Shown: positions 18,916 through 28,801 of the stretch, piece by piece
Layout: each line of letters starts with the position of its first letter
Position numbering within the stretch: position 1 is the first letter of the stretch
Origin: Stieleria marina
GTDB lineage: Bacteria > Planctomycetota > Planctomycetia > Pirellulales > Pirellulaceae
Length of the DNA: 64,000 nucleotides
Direction of reading: 5' to 3'
NCBI GenBank assembly: GCA_007741555.1
Contig: CP036526.1
Coordinates: 248,001-312,000, forward strand
Position numbers and translations under genes: made by a program
The notes under the pieces: generated by a model
What the model saw: the letters and a program-made list of their open reading frames with translations, nothing else
Told to the model about the DNA's origin: nothing
Databases searched by the model: none

Positions 18916-19899
18916 ATGAGAATTCACACGATCGCTGCCATCATGATTGCACTTGCAGCAACCAGCGGCATAACAGCCCAAGAAACAAAGCGTCAGCGCA
19001 ACGCTTCGCGTGCTGCCAAGGGAGCCAAATACCTGGAGACTGGCGGAGAGCGCAAGCTGGAAGTTGTCTACAAAAACATCTCGGGACGAGACCTAAAGCT
19101 GGACCTGTATTACCCGACGGCCAAGCGCACCGAGAAATGTCCGGTGATTGTCTTTACTCACGGCGGAGGATGGGCAGCAGGTAATCGGTACAAGGCTGCC
19201 AGTGGATCTTTTGCGACTGTTTTTGAACAGTTGATCAAGGAGGGTTTCGCGGTAGCGCCCGTGACGTACCGACTCGCGAAGAAGGACCGCAATGTAGCGA
19301 TGCGTGATTGCGTCATCGATTGCAAAGACGCCATTCGCTACTTGGCGAAGAACAGTGAAGCGTTTGAGATTGATCCCATGCGTGTTTTTGTGATGGGAGA
19401 TTCTGCAGGCGGCCATATCGCACAGATGCTCCTGCTGGCATCGCCCGAACAATTGCCGGGAGATCCAACGCTTGCCAAAGCCCCTTACCGAATGGTTGCC
19501 GGCGTCTCTTGGTATGGCCCGTGTGATTTTGAAAAAATGGAACTGTTCAACCACGATGACAGTGCAAATTTCAAGGATCGGTTTGCCGCCCGCATTCTCG
19601 GCTCCGATTCAGGGCCGACCGAAAAATTGGCACGTTACCGGGAAGTCAGTCCGATCAACTACCTGAGTAAAGACAGTCCGCCACTGCTGATGATTCAGGG
19701 TGATAAAGATACGACGATTCCGGTCAAGCATGCTCACTACATGAAGCAGAAAGCAGTCAAAATTGCCGCACCCGTTGAGATCATGATTGTCAAAAACTCG
19801 GGCCACAACTGGCGAAAGGTCGATGCGGAAATCGATCCCTCGCGGGAAACAATTGTCCAGCGCACGGTGCAGTTTTTTGTCGACCCTCTCAATAAGTAA
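18916..19899 (+). CDS. Secreted alpha/beta-hydrolase, carbohydrate esterase-like
   Basis: 327 residues from ATG 18916, where a clean signal peptide (ending GITAQE) begins; an in-frame ATG at 18859 overlaps the previous stop and would add 19 residues. The fold is that of the acetyl-esterase/lipase group: oxyanion motif THGGGW, nucleophile elbow GDSAGGH with Ser163, the acid in [12 protein letters not shown] and the histidine in NSGHNW. Such exported enzymes in polysaccharide loci remove acetyl or feruloyl groups so that glycosidases and sulfatases can reach the backbone. The exact leaving group cannot be told. It lies between a putative glycosidase and a large PQQ-like propeller gene. Confidence 0.82.
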   Translation: MRIHTIAAIMIALAATSGITAQETKRQRNASRAAKGAKYLETGGERKLEVVYKNISGRDLKLDLYYPTAKRTEKCPVIVFTHGGGWAAGNRYKAASGSFATVFEQLIKEGFAVAPVTYRLAKKDRNVAMRDCVIDCKDAIRYLAKNSEAFEIDPMRVFVMGDSAGGHIAQMLLLASPEQLPGDPTLAKAPYRMVAGVSWYGPCDFEKMELFNHDDSANFKDRFAARILGSDSGPTEKLARYREVSPINYLSKDSPPLLMIQGDKDTTIPVKHAHYMKQKAVKIAAPVEIMIVKNSGHNWRKVDAEIDPSRETIVQRTVQFFVDPLNK

Positions 19900-19908
19900 G
19901 GAAATCTC

Positions 19909-19925
19909 CCGTAGTTAGGCTACGG
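19909..19925. other. Short hairpin after the esterase gene
   Basis: CCGTAG, five loop bases and CTACGG form a perfect 6-bp stem ten bases after the esterase stop codon. There is no following T-run, so it is a weak candidate for a terminator or an mRNA-stabilising hairpin between two cistrons. It may also be chance. Confidence 0.25.
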
Positions 19926-20008
19926 AAGAATCACAGATAACACCACGAAACTGTCTTGCTAGGCAAGTACATCTGCGGCGAACAAGTTGAATAATCAGAA
20001 TCACAAAA

Positions 20009-23000
20009 ATGAATGAAACCCTAATGCAATCGAAGCATCATCAGTCACTCGTTGGATTGTTCGTCGGAGTCGTCGCAATCGCCGGTTTGTTGACAAACGA
20101 GGTGCACGCGCAATCGGAATTCATTGAACAGTTTAAATTCAGTGGCGGAATCGTCATCGCGATTGATTTCGATGACGGAGAGTCGATCGCGGAATTGGCG
20201 ACCGAGGGACCGTTCGTCATTCACGGGCTCTTGCGTGATGAGGCACGCGTCGTGGCGGCACGCCAGGCGATTCGGCAGGCAGGTGTTTACGGGAAGGTTG
20301 CATGTGACCTCTACAACGGGCGGGACCTGCCCTACGTGGATGGTTTGGTGAATCTGGTGCTGTGCAAAGAATCGTGCGAGGTGCCCGAAGCGGAATTGAT
20401 TCGCGTACTCGTTCCCGGCGGGCGTCTAATCGTGGAAGGGCCGAACGGCTGGAAGAAGCGAGCGAAGCCGGTTCCCGACGGCATGGACGAATGGAATCAG
20501 TTCCTCCATGGTGCGGACAACAATGGCGTTTCGCGGGATGATGTTGGGCCTCCCCAACGACTCCGCTGGCACGACACGCCGGAGTACGGTCGATCGAAGG
20601 CGCTTTCCCCGTCCTTGACCAACATGGTCTCTGCCGATGGAGTGTTGCTGACGATTGAGGACCGGGCGACGACAGAAGATGTCAACGCTCCAGTCGACTA
20701 CCAGCTAGTGGCGCGCGACGGATTCAACGGCATCGAACTGTGGAAGCGTTCGATGAAGCAATGGAGCAAGTGGCAGACTGGCAGCATCAAATCGATCCCG
20801 ACGCAGCAGCAGCGTTGCCTGGCCGCGGTCGGCAGAACGGTCTATGTCTGCTCGGGATTCGGTGATCCCGTCACGGCTTATGCGATTCGCACCGGTGCCA
20901 AAAGGAAGGTGTATAAACACACGAAACGGGCTACGGAATTCGTCGTCGATGGAAAAAATCTCTATGTGATCAAGGGAACGCCCTACAGGCTTCCCAAAGC
21001 GGCGGCAACGGATGATCGTGCTGAACTTTGCGCTGTTAATTTGAAAGACGGCGCCGTTCTCTGGAGTCGCGTTTTTGCAGACGAGCGAGCTACGGACAAT
21101 AGCGCTGCGGACGAGTACGCTGCAGACGAGTATACGGGGGGCACGTTCGCCGTGAAAGGAACTCGAGTGATCTATCACAGCACCAGAGGGTTGACCTGTC
21201 TCGACAGCGTAAGCGGAGAAGCGCTATGGACGGAATCGCTTCCGATCAAGGCCGTGCCACCTGCGACGAAAGAGGGTGGGCGCGCCCTCCGACGGGGAAA
21301 GAAGCCAAGCAAATCTGCGCTGTTTTCCTCGAACATCCATCCGACGATCGTACTGACCGAAAACACGGTTTTGTGCGCCATTCATGACACCATGACGGCG
21401 AAGAGTCTTGCCGACGGCAAAACGCTCTGGTCGGCGCCGGCCGGTAAAAACTACATGAAGAGCACTGAGATCTTCTTCGCAGGTGGATTGGTGTGGAGCC
21501 GCGAACTACAGGGACACGATCCCAAAACCGGCAAAGTCGTCCGCACGTTGGCGCAGGAGATGACCGGTCCGATGTCGCACGACCGCTGCTACCGCAATCG
21601 CATCACGCATCGGTACTATCTCAATAGCGCCTCGGGCGGCAGCGACTTCGTGAAACTGGATGGAACGGCGGAGTCCCCGAATCCTTGGGCTCGTTCGACC
21701 TGCGGACTGGCCGTGATGCCCGCCAATGGCATGCTCTACAACGGCCCCTATGTTTGTCAGTGTGCCATTGGCACCATGGCCACGGGCGTGAACGGTTTCT
21801 ACAACGGCAGCGGCAATACCGACCGTCGCTTCACGGTCACGATCGAGCCGCGCCTAGTGAAGGGGCCCGCGTTTGGAAAAGGCGACGGTCCTGTCGCCTC
21901 GGCGGACGACTGGCCTACGTACCGCTATTCCAAAATGCGCAGCGGGATCGCATCAGGGCGTACTTCGGAACAGCTTACCGCCAAATGGAAGGTCGATGTC
22001 GGTTCGCGCCCCACCGCGCCGGTCGTCGCTGGCGACAGTGTGTTTGTTGCCGATCGCGACGGCTACACGCTCTATTCATTGAATCGCGAAGACGGCAGTA
22101 CTCGCTGGGAGTTTATCGCCGACGGACGCATCGACAGCCCGCCAACTTACTATCAGGGCAAAATCCTGGTCGGCAGTCGCGGCGGATCGGTCTACTGCCT
22201 GCGGGCATCCGACGGCAAGTTGGTGTGGAAGTTCAACGGCATGCCCCAGCGGCAGTTGATCTGTGATACGGGTCGCCTCGAATCCGCCTGGCCAGTGCAT
22301 GGCAGCATCATGATGTTTGATGACACGGCTTACTTCGCCGCCGGACGAAGCACATTCCTGGACGGTGGTATTGCCGTGTTTGGACTCGACCCGGTCACCG
22401 GCGAGACGAAGCACAGCAGAATCATGCACGGACCCTACGAAGATGAGACTCAGAGTTTTCCCATTCAAGCGAGCGGACAGTTCCAGCTGGAAGGATGCAA
22501 AGGCGACATTTTCTCTTGCGCGGGCAACGAGCTGTTCATGCGGAACCAGGCCTTCCAGCCCGATCTCGTACCGATCATGCCTAAAAAGGTCAAGTCGTTG
22601 CACCTGATGGCTTCTCCCGGTTTTCTGAATGAATCGCCACAACATCGCACTTACTGGACGGTTGATCGTGATCTTCGCTACGGCGGCGCGATGGGCAAGT
22701 TTGGCGCCGGTCCAGCGGGAGACACGATCGCCTTCGATGGCAAACTGTTCTATGAGATTCGCGGTTACGCGCCGGGTCGCAATCTGCCAGGCCGAGGACG
22801 GGACCTCGACCAGTTGGAACTCTACAACGTCTATTCGGGAAGCTACGGCGGCACCAGCGACAAAGAGGAAAAGTCCATCCCCGCGATGGGCAAGTGGCAG
22901 CGGCGGTGGACGACGCCGACGCCCTTTGCCGGGCACGCGATCGTCGCTGCCGAGAACACCGTGATGGCAGCGGGTGTCCCGATGCTGAAAGGCTATTCCA

Positions 23001-23191
23001 AGGAAGACACCAATGCCTCCTACGCTGGCGAGAAAGGCGGTATCGCCTGGCTGCTCGACGCGAGCGATGGTCACCAGTTGCAGGAACTGCGTTTCGATTC
23101 GGCACCCGTCTGGGACGGCATCGCGATCGCCCACGGGAGTTATTTCGTCTGTCTGAAAGACGGATCGGTCCTGTGCTTTTCGGCCAAATAG
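20009..23191 (+). CDS. Secreted PQQ-like beta-propeller with methyltransferase-like N-terminal region
   Basis: 1060 residues with a signal peptide ending NEVHAQ. Residues about 40-145 look like a worn class I methyltransferase: an IAIDF strand, a run of alternating helices and strands, and ELIRVLVPGGRLIVEGP, typical of the last part of such domains. A normal glycine-rich SAM motif is missing. The remainder is a beta-propeller of PQQ-like repeats with motifs such as LWSAPAG, GSVYCLRASDGKLVWKFNG and STRWEF. This fusion is common in planctomycetes, where its role is unknown; it may be a scaffold or an alcohol/sugar dehydrogenase relative. No PQQ-binding residues can be assigned. It precedes the first DUF1592/DUF1552 group by 147 bp. 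Confidence 0.8.
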   Translation: MNETLMQSKHHQSLVGLFVGVVAIAGLLTNEVHAQSEFIEQFKFSGGIVIAIDFDDGESIAELATEGPFVIHGLLRDEARVVAARQAIRQAGVYGKVACDLYNGRDLPYVDGLVNLVLCKESCEVPEAELIRVLVPGGRLIVEGPNGWKKRAKPVPDGMDEWNQFLHGADNNGVSRDDVGPPQRLRWHDTPEYGRSKALSPSLTNMVSADGVLLTIEDRATTEDVNAPVDYQLVARDGFNGIELWKRSMKQWSKWQTGSIKSIPTQQQRCLAAVGRTVYVCSGFGDPVTAYAIRTGAKRKVYKHTKRATEFVVDGKNLYVIKGTPYRLPKAAATDDRAELCAVNLKDGAVLWSRVFADERATDNSAADEYAADEYTGGTFAVKGTRVIYHSTRGLTCLDSVSGEALWTESLPIKAVPPATKEGGRALRRGKKPSKSALFSSNIHPTIVLTENTVLCAIHDTMTAKSLADGKTLWSAPAGKNYMKSTEIFFAGGLVWSRELQGHDPKTGKVVRTLAQEMTGPMSHDRCYRNRITHRYYLNSASGGSDFVKLDGTAESPNPWARSTCGLAVMPANGMLYNGPYVCQCAIGTMATGVNGFYNGSGNTDRRFTVTIEPRLVKGPAFGKGDGPVASADDWPTYRYSKMRSGIASGRTSEQLTAKWKVDVGSRPTAPVVAGDSVFVADRDGYTLYSLNREDGSTRWEFIADGRIDSPPTYYQGKILVGSRGGSVYCLRASDGKLVWKFNGMPQRQLICDTGRLESAWPVHGSIMMFDDTAYFAAGRSTFLDGGIAVFGLDPVTGETKHSRIMHGPYEDETQSFPIQASGQFQLEGCKGDIFSCAGNELFMRNQAFQPDLVPIMPKKVKSLHLMASPGFLNESPQHRTYWTVDRDLRYGGAMGKFGAGPAGDTIAFDGKLFYEIRGYAPGRNLPGRGRDLDQLELYNVYSGSYGGTSDKEEKSIPAMGKWQRRWTTPTPFAGHAIVAAENTVMAAGVPMLKGYSKEDTNASYAGEKGGIAWLLDASDGHQLQELRFDSAPVWDGIAIAHGSYFVCLKDGSVLCFSAK

Positions 23192-23338
23192 TCAAATCGC
23201 GATTGAGAGAAACACGACGATCAAGCTGACTACTGGACAGTGAATCTTTGACACTTCTCGGCAGGTCGCTGTCCCAAATGTTGGTCTAATAGGGTTGGTC
23301 GGAAACGATAAGGAGAAGCGAAAAGCAACTGAGTGACT

Positions 23339-26044
23339 ATGAATAGCTCTATCCGTATATTTGCCGTCAGCGTTTTTCTGTTTGCAACTTCTCTACAGGC
23401 CGAGGAGTTGACGCTGGAACAGATCAAAGCGACGGGGGCGACTCAATCGAAATATCGCAAGACCATTCCGCGGCCTATTTCCAGCGGCGCTCCCACGGCA
23501 GACTTGGAAGCGTTTCGTGCGGAGATCGAGCCGACGCTAAAGAAGGCCTGCTACCAGTGTCACGGATCGGAGACTGCCGAAGGCGATTTTCGCGTCGAAA
23601 CGTTGGACCCCGATCTTCTGCACGGAGAAGACGTCGAGTCTTGGCTGAAAGTCTCCGCGGCCGTCACCAATGGCGAGATGCCTCCCGAAGATGCTCCCAA
23701 ACTAGCTGACGGGGATCGCAGTAAGATCATCGCGTGGCTCTCTGGCGAGATTCAGGTTGCTTCGCAGTTGCGCCGTACCGCGTCGGGGAACTCGTCGTTT
23801 CGTCGCATGACGCGTTACGAGTACAACTACGCGCTACAGGATTTGCTTGGGCTTGAGCTGAACTTCGCGAAAGACTTGCCACCGGACCCCGCGTCGGCGG
23901 AGGGTTTCAGGAACAGTTCCGAAATGCTTCAGATGTCGGCCAAGCAGTACGCTGACTACCTGGAGATCAATCGCAACGCACTGAACCGAGCCACGGTGCG
24001 CGGCAAGCGTCCCGAAGTTTTGTATTGGGGTATTTCGGCGGAGAGGGCGGCAACAAGAAGAACGAAAACTCGTCAGGAGCTTGATGCCGAAATCGAGCCG
24101 AATGCAAAGAAGAAAACGGAGGAGAAGAACGTCGAAGTGGAGGCGGAAGCGACGCAGACACAAGATAGACGGAGAGGCGATCGCGGTGGCAGACGGGGTC
24201 GCTGTGCTCACTACTTGAACACAGAAACTGGCAAGACGTCGCCGGCCACCTGGTCTTTCCGCCGGGCGGTCCACGCGTGGGCACCCACGAACACGCTTGC
24301 CGCAGCGCCCGAGTCACCGGACTATGTTGCCGTGCTTCCGCCTGAGCAAGGGTTGATTGTCGAGCTCGGGAATCGGCTACCTGACGAGGGGACACTTCGA
24401 GTTCGCGTCCGTGCGTGGCGAGTCTCCACCGAATCCGATCAAATTCCCAGCGTCTCTCTCGACTTCGGCTGGCAGGGGAACAATAACTCGAAGGGCTCGC
24501 TGAGAATCAGTGACCGTGACCTCGAGATCGATGCGTCTCCCGGGAAACCACAGTTCTATCAGTGGGATATCCCACTGAGCGAGATCTACCCGCGCAATCC
24601 GTCGCGCAAGACTATCGAATTGGGTACCCCAAAGAGAACCAATCCATCCGAATACATTCAACTTCAAAATACGTCGCTTTCACAAACAGGTGACGTGCAG
24701 TTCGATTACGTCGAGGTGTCGGCTCCTGTCTACGAGCAATGGCCACCCGCCTCACATCAGGGGATCTTCATCGCCAGCGAAAACAGCGATGACGAAACCG
24801 CATACGCACGGGAAATTGTGTCGCGTTTTATGAGACGGGCTTGGCGGCGCAGCGTTACCGATGCGGAAGTCGATGGGAAGATGGAGTTTTTTGAATCCAT
24901 TCGACCTGTTTGCGAAGACTTTCAGCATGCTGTGATCGAGATGTTGGCCACGGTGTTGTCGTCACCGCGATTCCTGTATCTGGTTCAGTCCGATCCAAGG
25001 CCAGTGGAAGCGGATCGCCCGCTAGCTGAAGAGCTCGACGAATTCGAACTGGCGACTCGACTTTCCATGTTCCTCTGGTGCAGTACGCCAGATGACGAAC
25101 TACTCGACCTTGCGCTCAAGGGGCGACTCGGCAAGACGGACGAACTGGTCCGTCAGGTGAAACGCATGCTTGCCGACCCGCGGCACGAGCGTTTCTCGAA
25201 GCAGTTCGTGCGGCAATGGCTGAACATGGAGTTGCTCGACTATCTGACGGTCGACCGGTCAGCCTATCCGCAGTACGACGAGACGTTAAAGGAAGCGATG
25301 CAACAAGAGCCGCTCGCGTTTTTTGAGGAAATGCTGCAGCACGATCGCAGCGTGATGGATTTCATTCACGCCGATTGTGCAATGGTCAACGGGCGACTCG
25401 CGCAGCACTACGGGATCAGCGACGTCAGCGGAATCCGCTTCCAAAAGGTGTCGTTGAATTCGGAGGAAACTCGCGGCGGGTTGCTGACGATGGCGGGGGT
25501 GCTGGCGATGAATTCCGATGGCAAAGACTCTCATCCGCTCAAACGCGGCATCTGGTTGCTCGAGAGTGTTTTGAACGATCCACCGCCACCACCGCCAGCA
25601 GCCGTTCCCGAGATCGATTTGGCTGATCCCGAGATTCTAAGAATGACGCTGAAGGAGCGGATGGAGGATCATCGCGATCAGCCGGCCTGCTTTGCATGTC
25701 ACGCAAAGATTGACCCGTGGGGGATCGCATTGGAGAACTTCGATGCCATCGGAAGCTGGCGCACGCAGAGCCAAGGAAAAGACATCGACGCGTCCAGCCT
25801 GTTGTTCAACGAGTATGAACTTGATGGTGTGGGCGGACTGAAACGTTATCTGCTTACCTACCGGCAAGACCAATTTGCTCGGGCGATGGCTCATAAGATG
25901 ACAACCTTCGCTCTCGGACGGCCATTGACCTTCGGCGATCGCGCAAGCGTCGAGCGACTGACTGCGGAACTCCGGAAAGAAGGGGACGGGCTTGCAACGT
26001 TGGTCACGGCGATCGTGACCAGCGATATTTTTCAATCGCGATAA
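23339..26044 (+). CDS. DUF1592-family planctomycete cytochrome c protein, copy 1
   Basis: About 902 residues from ATG 23339, with a signal peptide ending LQAEE; a GTG two codons upstream is possible. Two c-type haem motifs are visible, CYQCH near residue 71 and CFACH near 784. Between them are, in order, the DUF1587 region (MTRYEYNYALQDLLGLEL), a beta-sandwich, DUF1595 (SRFMRRAWRRSVTDAE) and DUF1592 (ATRLSMFLWCSTPDDELL). After them come DUF1588 (FACHAKIDPWGIALENFDAIG) and DUF1585 at the end. A charged Arg/Gly-rich insertion (RRRGDRGGRRGR) lies at about 278-290 and is absent from the paralogue at 45339. These proteins are exported and are presumed electron carriers or oxidases. They nearly always pair with DUF1552; here a glycosidase gene separates the pair. 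Confidence 0.9.
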   Translation: MNSSIRIFAVSVFLFATSLQAEELTLEQIKATGATQSKYRKTIPRPISSGAPTADLEAFRAEIEPTLKKACYQCHGSETAEGDFRVETLDPDLLHGEDVESWLKVSAAVTNGEMPPEDAPKLADGDRSKIIAWLSGEIQVASQLRRTASGNSSFRRMTRYEYNYALQDLLGLELNFAKDLPPDPASAEGFRNSSEMLQMSAKQYADYLEINRNALNRATVRGKRPEVLYWGISAERAATRRTKTRQELDAEIEPNAKKKTEEKNVEVEAEATQTQDRRRGDRGGRRGRCAHYLNTETGKTSPATWSFRRAVHAWAPTNTLAAAPESPDYVAVLPPEQGLIVELGNRLPDEGTLRVRVRAWRVSTESDQIPSVSLDFGWQGNNNSKGSLRISDRDLEIDASPGKPQFYQWDIPLSEIYPRNPSRKTIELGTPKRTNPSEYIQLQNTSLSQTGDVQFDYVEVSAPVYEQWPPASHQGIFIASENSDDETAYAREIVSRFMRRAWRRSVTDAEVDGKMEFFESIRPVCEDFQHAVIEMLATVLSSPRFLYLVQSDPRPVEADRPLAEELDEFELATRLSMFLWCSTPDDELLDLALKGRLGKTDELVRQVKRMLADPRHERFSKQFVRQWLNMELLDYLTVDRSAYPQYDETLKEAMQQEPLAFFEEMLQHDRSVMDFIHADCAMVNGRLAQHYGISDVSGIRFQKVSLNSEETRGGLLTMAGVLAMNSDGKDSHPLKRGIWLLESVLNDPPPPPPAAVPEIDLADPEILRMTLKERMEDHRDQPACFACHAKIDPWGIALENFDAIGSWRTQSQGKDIDASSLLFNEYELDGVGGLKRYLLTYRQDQFARAMAHKMTTFALGRPLTFGDRASVERLTAELRKEGDGLATLVTAIVTSDIFQSR

Positions 26045-26064
26045 CAGCGGATAACACCAGGCAC

Positions 26065-27243
26065 ATGGATTCCAGATTCTTCCCACTCGACCGTCGGAGC
26101 TTCCTTCGTGGAACCGGCGGGTTCGCCCTTGCACTTCTCCCGTTACTCTTTGCGCCGGTTAGTCACGCTGACGAGAGTCACTATCCAGAATTCAGTTGGG
26201 ATACGGTACCGATCGCGTTCCATTTCGGAAAAAGCCAAGGACTGCTGACCAAAGAGGAGGCTGAGTTTGTCGCGACGCGTTCCAACTTCATCTGCTTAGA
26301 AAAAGGTCATGCAACCCGAACTCATGGAACGACTGAGGCGGGAATCGAAGCCGAGGCCCGACAGCTGAAAAACCTGAATCCCAAGATGAAGGTGATCTTC
26401 TATTGGAATACCTTTCTGGACTATTCAATGTTCGCGGCTCACAAAGAATATGCCAAGCATCCCCAGTGGTGGCTCAGGACAACGACCGGCGAGTTGGATC
26501 GAAAGAAGGGGCAGCTGATGCGCTATGATCTTTCGAATGCTGAGTTTCGCAATTGGTGGACCAACGTGGCGGCGAAAGCGGTGGTGGATGGAACTTGCGA
26601 TGGTGTGTTCATGGACGCCTTCCCTCAGATTGCCAGCCAAGCGAATCGGAAACTGTGGGGCGACGAAAAGTTCGAGGCGATCCAGCAGGGACTTCAAGAC
26701 ATCATTCAAGAGACGCGTCAGAAGATCGGCGATGATAAGTTGATCGTCTACAACGGCATTCGTTCGACGCCAGATTGGAGCGCCGGATTCGATTTCGCTG
26801 AGTACACGGACGCAGCAATGATCGAACATTTTGGTCACTTCCAAAGTGCTTCGAAGGAAACGATGCTTAGGGACATCCTTGAAATGCAGCGTGCCGCGAA
26901 AGCTGGGAAGATCGTTGTGCTAAAGGGCTGGGCAGGATTCACTTTCATCGACGACCAAGCGATGCGAAAACCGCTGACCCAGAAACGCAGGGTCGCCAAG
27001 GACAGCCTCAAATTCCCATTGGCCTGCTTTTTGGCGGGTGCCCAGGAGAACTGTTATTTCATCTACAACTGGGGATACCGGATGGAAAACGGGTGCCTTG
27101 AATGGTATCCGGAATTCGACAAGCCGCTCGGTAAACCTGTGGGCGAAATGGTCAGAGACGGATGGAAACTGAGCCGTGAATACAAACACGCGTCCGTCCG
27201 CGTTGACTTAGAATCGAAAGAAGCGGAAATCCGTTGGCGATAG
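26065..27243 (+). CDS. Putative glycoside hydrolase (GHL15-like) with Tat leader
   Basis: 392 residues. The N-terminus LDRRSFLRGTGGFALALLPL is a twin-arginine export signal and is almost the same as that of the DUF1552 protein encoded next (LDRRRFLRGVGGFALALPA). The body is a paralogue of the 17741 protein, which has an ordinary Sec signal: CLEKGHATRTHG, MKVIFYWNTFLDY, HPQWWLRTTTGEL, RNWWTNVAAKAVVDGTCDGVFMDA and the same C-terminus. A Tat signal normally means export in folded form, often with a cofactor. The gene lies 20 bp after DUF1592 and 80 bp before DUF1552, splitting a pair that is normally adjacent. Activity and substrate are unknown. The leader may have come from the neighbouring DUF1552 gene. 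Confidence 0.72.
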   Translation: MDSRFFPLDRRSFLRGTGGFALALLPLLFAPVSHADESHYPEFSWDTVPIAFHFGKSQGLLTKEEAEFVATRSNFICLEKGHATRTHGTTEAGIEAEARQLKNLNPKMKVIFYWNTFLDYSMFAAHKEYAKHPQWWLRTTTGELDRKKGQLMRYDLSNAEFRNWWTNVAAKAVVDGTCDGVFMDAFPQIASQANRKLWGDEKFEAIQQGLQDIIQETRQKIGDDKLIVYNGIRSTPDWSAGFDFAEYTDAAMIEHFGHFQSASKETMLRDILEMQRAAKAGKIVVLKGWAGFTFIDDQAMRKPLTQKRRVAKDSLKFPLACFLAGAQENCYFIYNWGYRMENGCLEWYPEFDKPLGKPVGEMVRDGWKLSREYKHASVRVDLESKEAEIRWR

Positions 27244-27323
27244 ACTGATCATGAATGGACAATAATGTGAAGTGCGGCTTCCACCCTAAGTAAACGATGA
27301 AGTCTTTAGGATCGAGATCTAGT

Positions 27324-28727
27324 ATGAACAACGAACTCTCAACGCTTGACCGCCGACGCTTTCTTCGCGGAGTTGGCGGGTTCGCGCTTGCCCTACCGGC
27401 TTTCGAAACATTCTCCCAAGTCGCCAGTGCTGCCGAGAAGCCCGCCAGCCGCAAACGGCTCGCCTGCTTCTACCTGCCCAACGGCGTGCCGATGCCTCTT
27501 CAGGACGATCCGGCCTTTGAGGACTGGTCGTGGTTTCCGCAAGGCGAGAGAAAGGATTTCCGGTTCAGCAAATGCCTCGATCCGCTGGAACCGCTGCGCG
27601 ACGAGTTGACGGTGTTGTCTGGTTTGTCACATCCGGCGGCGCGCACCGTACACGGTCATTCCAACGCCGACCAGTTTCTCACGGGTGCCGACACGGGTGG
27701 GCGGGGCGACTACAAAAACTCGATATCGCTCGATCAGGTTTACGCGGCTCATGTCGGAGAACAGACCCGCATCTCGTCACTCGTGATGTCGACCGATGGA
27801 GGCGTGGGAACGCCCCGGGGCTCCCAGACGATGTCGTTCGCTCGCAGCGGTCGGCCGATCCCAGCTGAGAACAAGCCGAAGCGTGTCTTCGACGAGCTAT
27901 TCGTGAAACATGACGGCAACGCCGCACGACGACTGGCACTCAACAAGAGCGCGCTCGACGAGCTCATGGGCGATGCGCAGTCGTTGCGAAAGGACCTGTC
28001 GACGCAGGACCAGAAGACCTTCGACGAGTTTCTCGATTCGGTGCGCAGTACCGAACTGAAAGTCGAAAAGGCCGCGCGTTGGATCGACATGCCGCATCCC
28101 ACCGTCGATGTCGATCACCTGAATCTGGACATCACGCCCGATGATCCGCGCGAGTATATCCAGGCAATGTATGAATTGATCTACCTCGCCTTCAAAACCG
28201 ATTCAACGCGCGTCGCGACCTACATGATCGGCAAAGAACTTGGCGACGGGATTAGCGATTATCTCGCGAAGGCCGTCGGGTTGCCTCTGACGCACAAGCT
28301 TTCGCACGAAACGAAGTTGCCGGGCGGTTGGAAGAATTTTGGCACCTATTGCCGTTTTCAGGCCGAAGAATTTAGTCGCTTCGCGGCCAAACTAAACTCA
28401 ACCGCCGAGCCTGCGGGCGATGGATCGATGCTGGACAGTACGCTTCTCCTTTGGGGATCTGCTTCCAGTGCCTTCCATCTCTCCCGCAACTATCCGCTGG
28501 TTTTGGCTGGCGGCAAGAAAATGGGTTTCAAACACGGACAGTACCTCGACTATGCCGGAGAAGGCGCGTACCGCGGAGGCTGGGCTCCAGGAGAGCCCGA
28601 ACCGTACAGACTTGACTCAACCCGCGAAGATCTTCCCCTGTCGAATCTCTACGTCACCATGCTGCAAAGACTAGGTGTAGAAACGGAAACCTTCGCCGGC
28701 AACACTGGCACCGTTTCTGAAGTCTGA
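27324..28727 (+). CDS. DUF1552 protein, Tat-exported, copy 1
   Basis: About 467 residues from ATG 27324; an ATG nine codons upstream is also in frame. The twin-arginine leader LDRRRFLRGVGGFALALPAF is followed by the DUF1552 family core: RLACFYLPNGVPMP, DWSWFP, LTVLSGLSHPAA, VHGHSNADQFLTGA, SLDQVYA, SSLVMSTDGGVGTPR and FLDSVRSTE. The C-terminus LYVTMLQRLGVETETFAGN is nearly copied in the debris at 5372-5452. The family is found with DUF1592 cytochromes in planctomycetes and Verrucomicrobia, sometimes annotated as alkaline-phosphatase-fold relatives, but its reaction is unknown. Tat export suggests that it folds, perhaps with metal, before crossing the membrane. Confidence 0.9.
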   Translation: MNNELSTLDRRRFLRGVGGFALALPAFETFSQVASAAEKPASRKRLACFYLPNGVPMPLQDDPAFEDWSWFPQGERKDFRFSKCLDPLEPLRDELTVLSGLSHPAARTVHGHSNADQFLTGADTGGRGDYKNSISLDQVYAAHVGEQTRISSLVMSTDGGVGTPRGSQTMSFARSGRPIPAENKPKRVFDELFVKHDGNAARRLALNKSALDELMGDAQSLRKDLSTQDQKTFDEFLDSVRSTELKVEKAARWIDMPHPTVDVDHLNLDITPDDPREYIQAMYELIYLAFKTDSTRVATYMIGKELGDGISDYLAKAVGLPLTHKLSHETKLPGGWKNFGTYCRFQAEEFSRFAAKLNSTAEPAGDGSMLDSTLLLWGSASSAFHLSRNYPLVLAGGKKMGFKHGQYLDYAGEGAYRGGWAPGEPEPYRLDSTREDLPLSNLYVTMLQRLGVETETFAGNTGTVSEV

Positions 28728-28801
28728 CTTTTTGCTCGACTCTTTGTTTCCTTCCAAGCCTCTCAGTGACCTTCCTCTTTTTATTTGATTAAGTTAGCAG
28801 C

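Noticed and set aside
22076-23195. Long minus-strand frames of 201-352 codons opposite the PQQ-like gene
   Set aside because: They are antisense shadows of a clearly coding plus-strand gene and have the composition of reverse-read codons.
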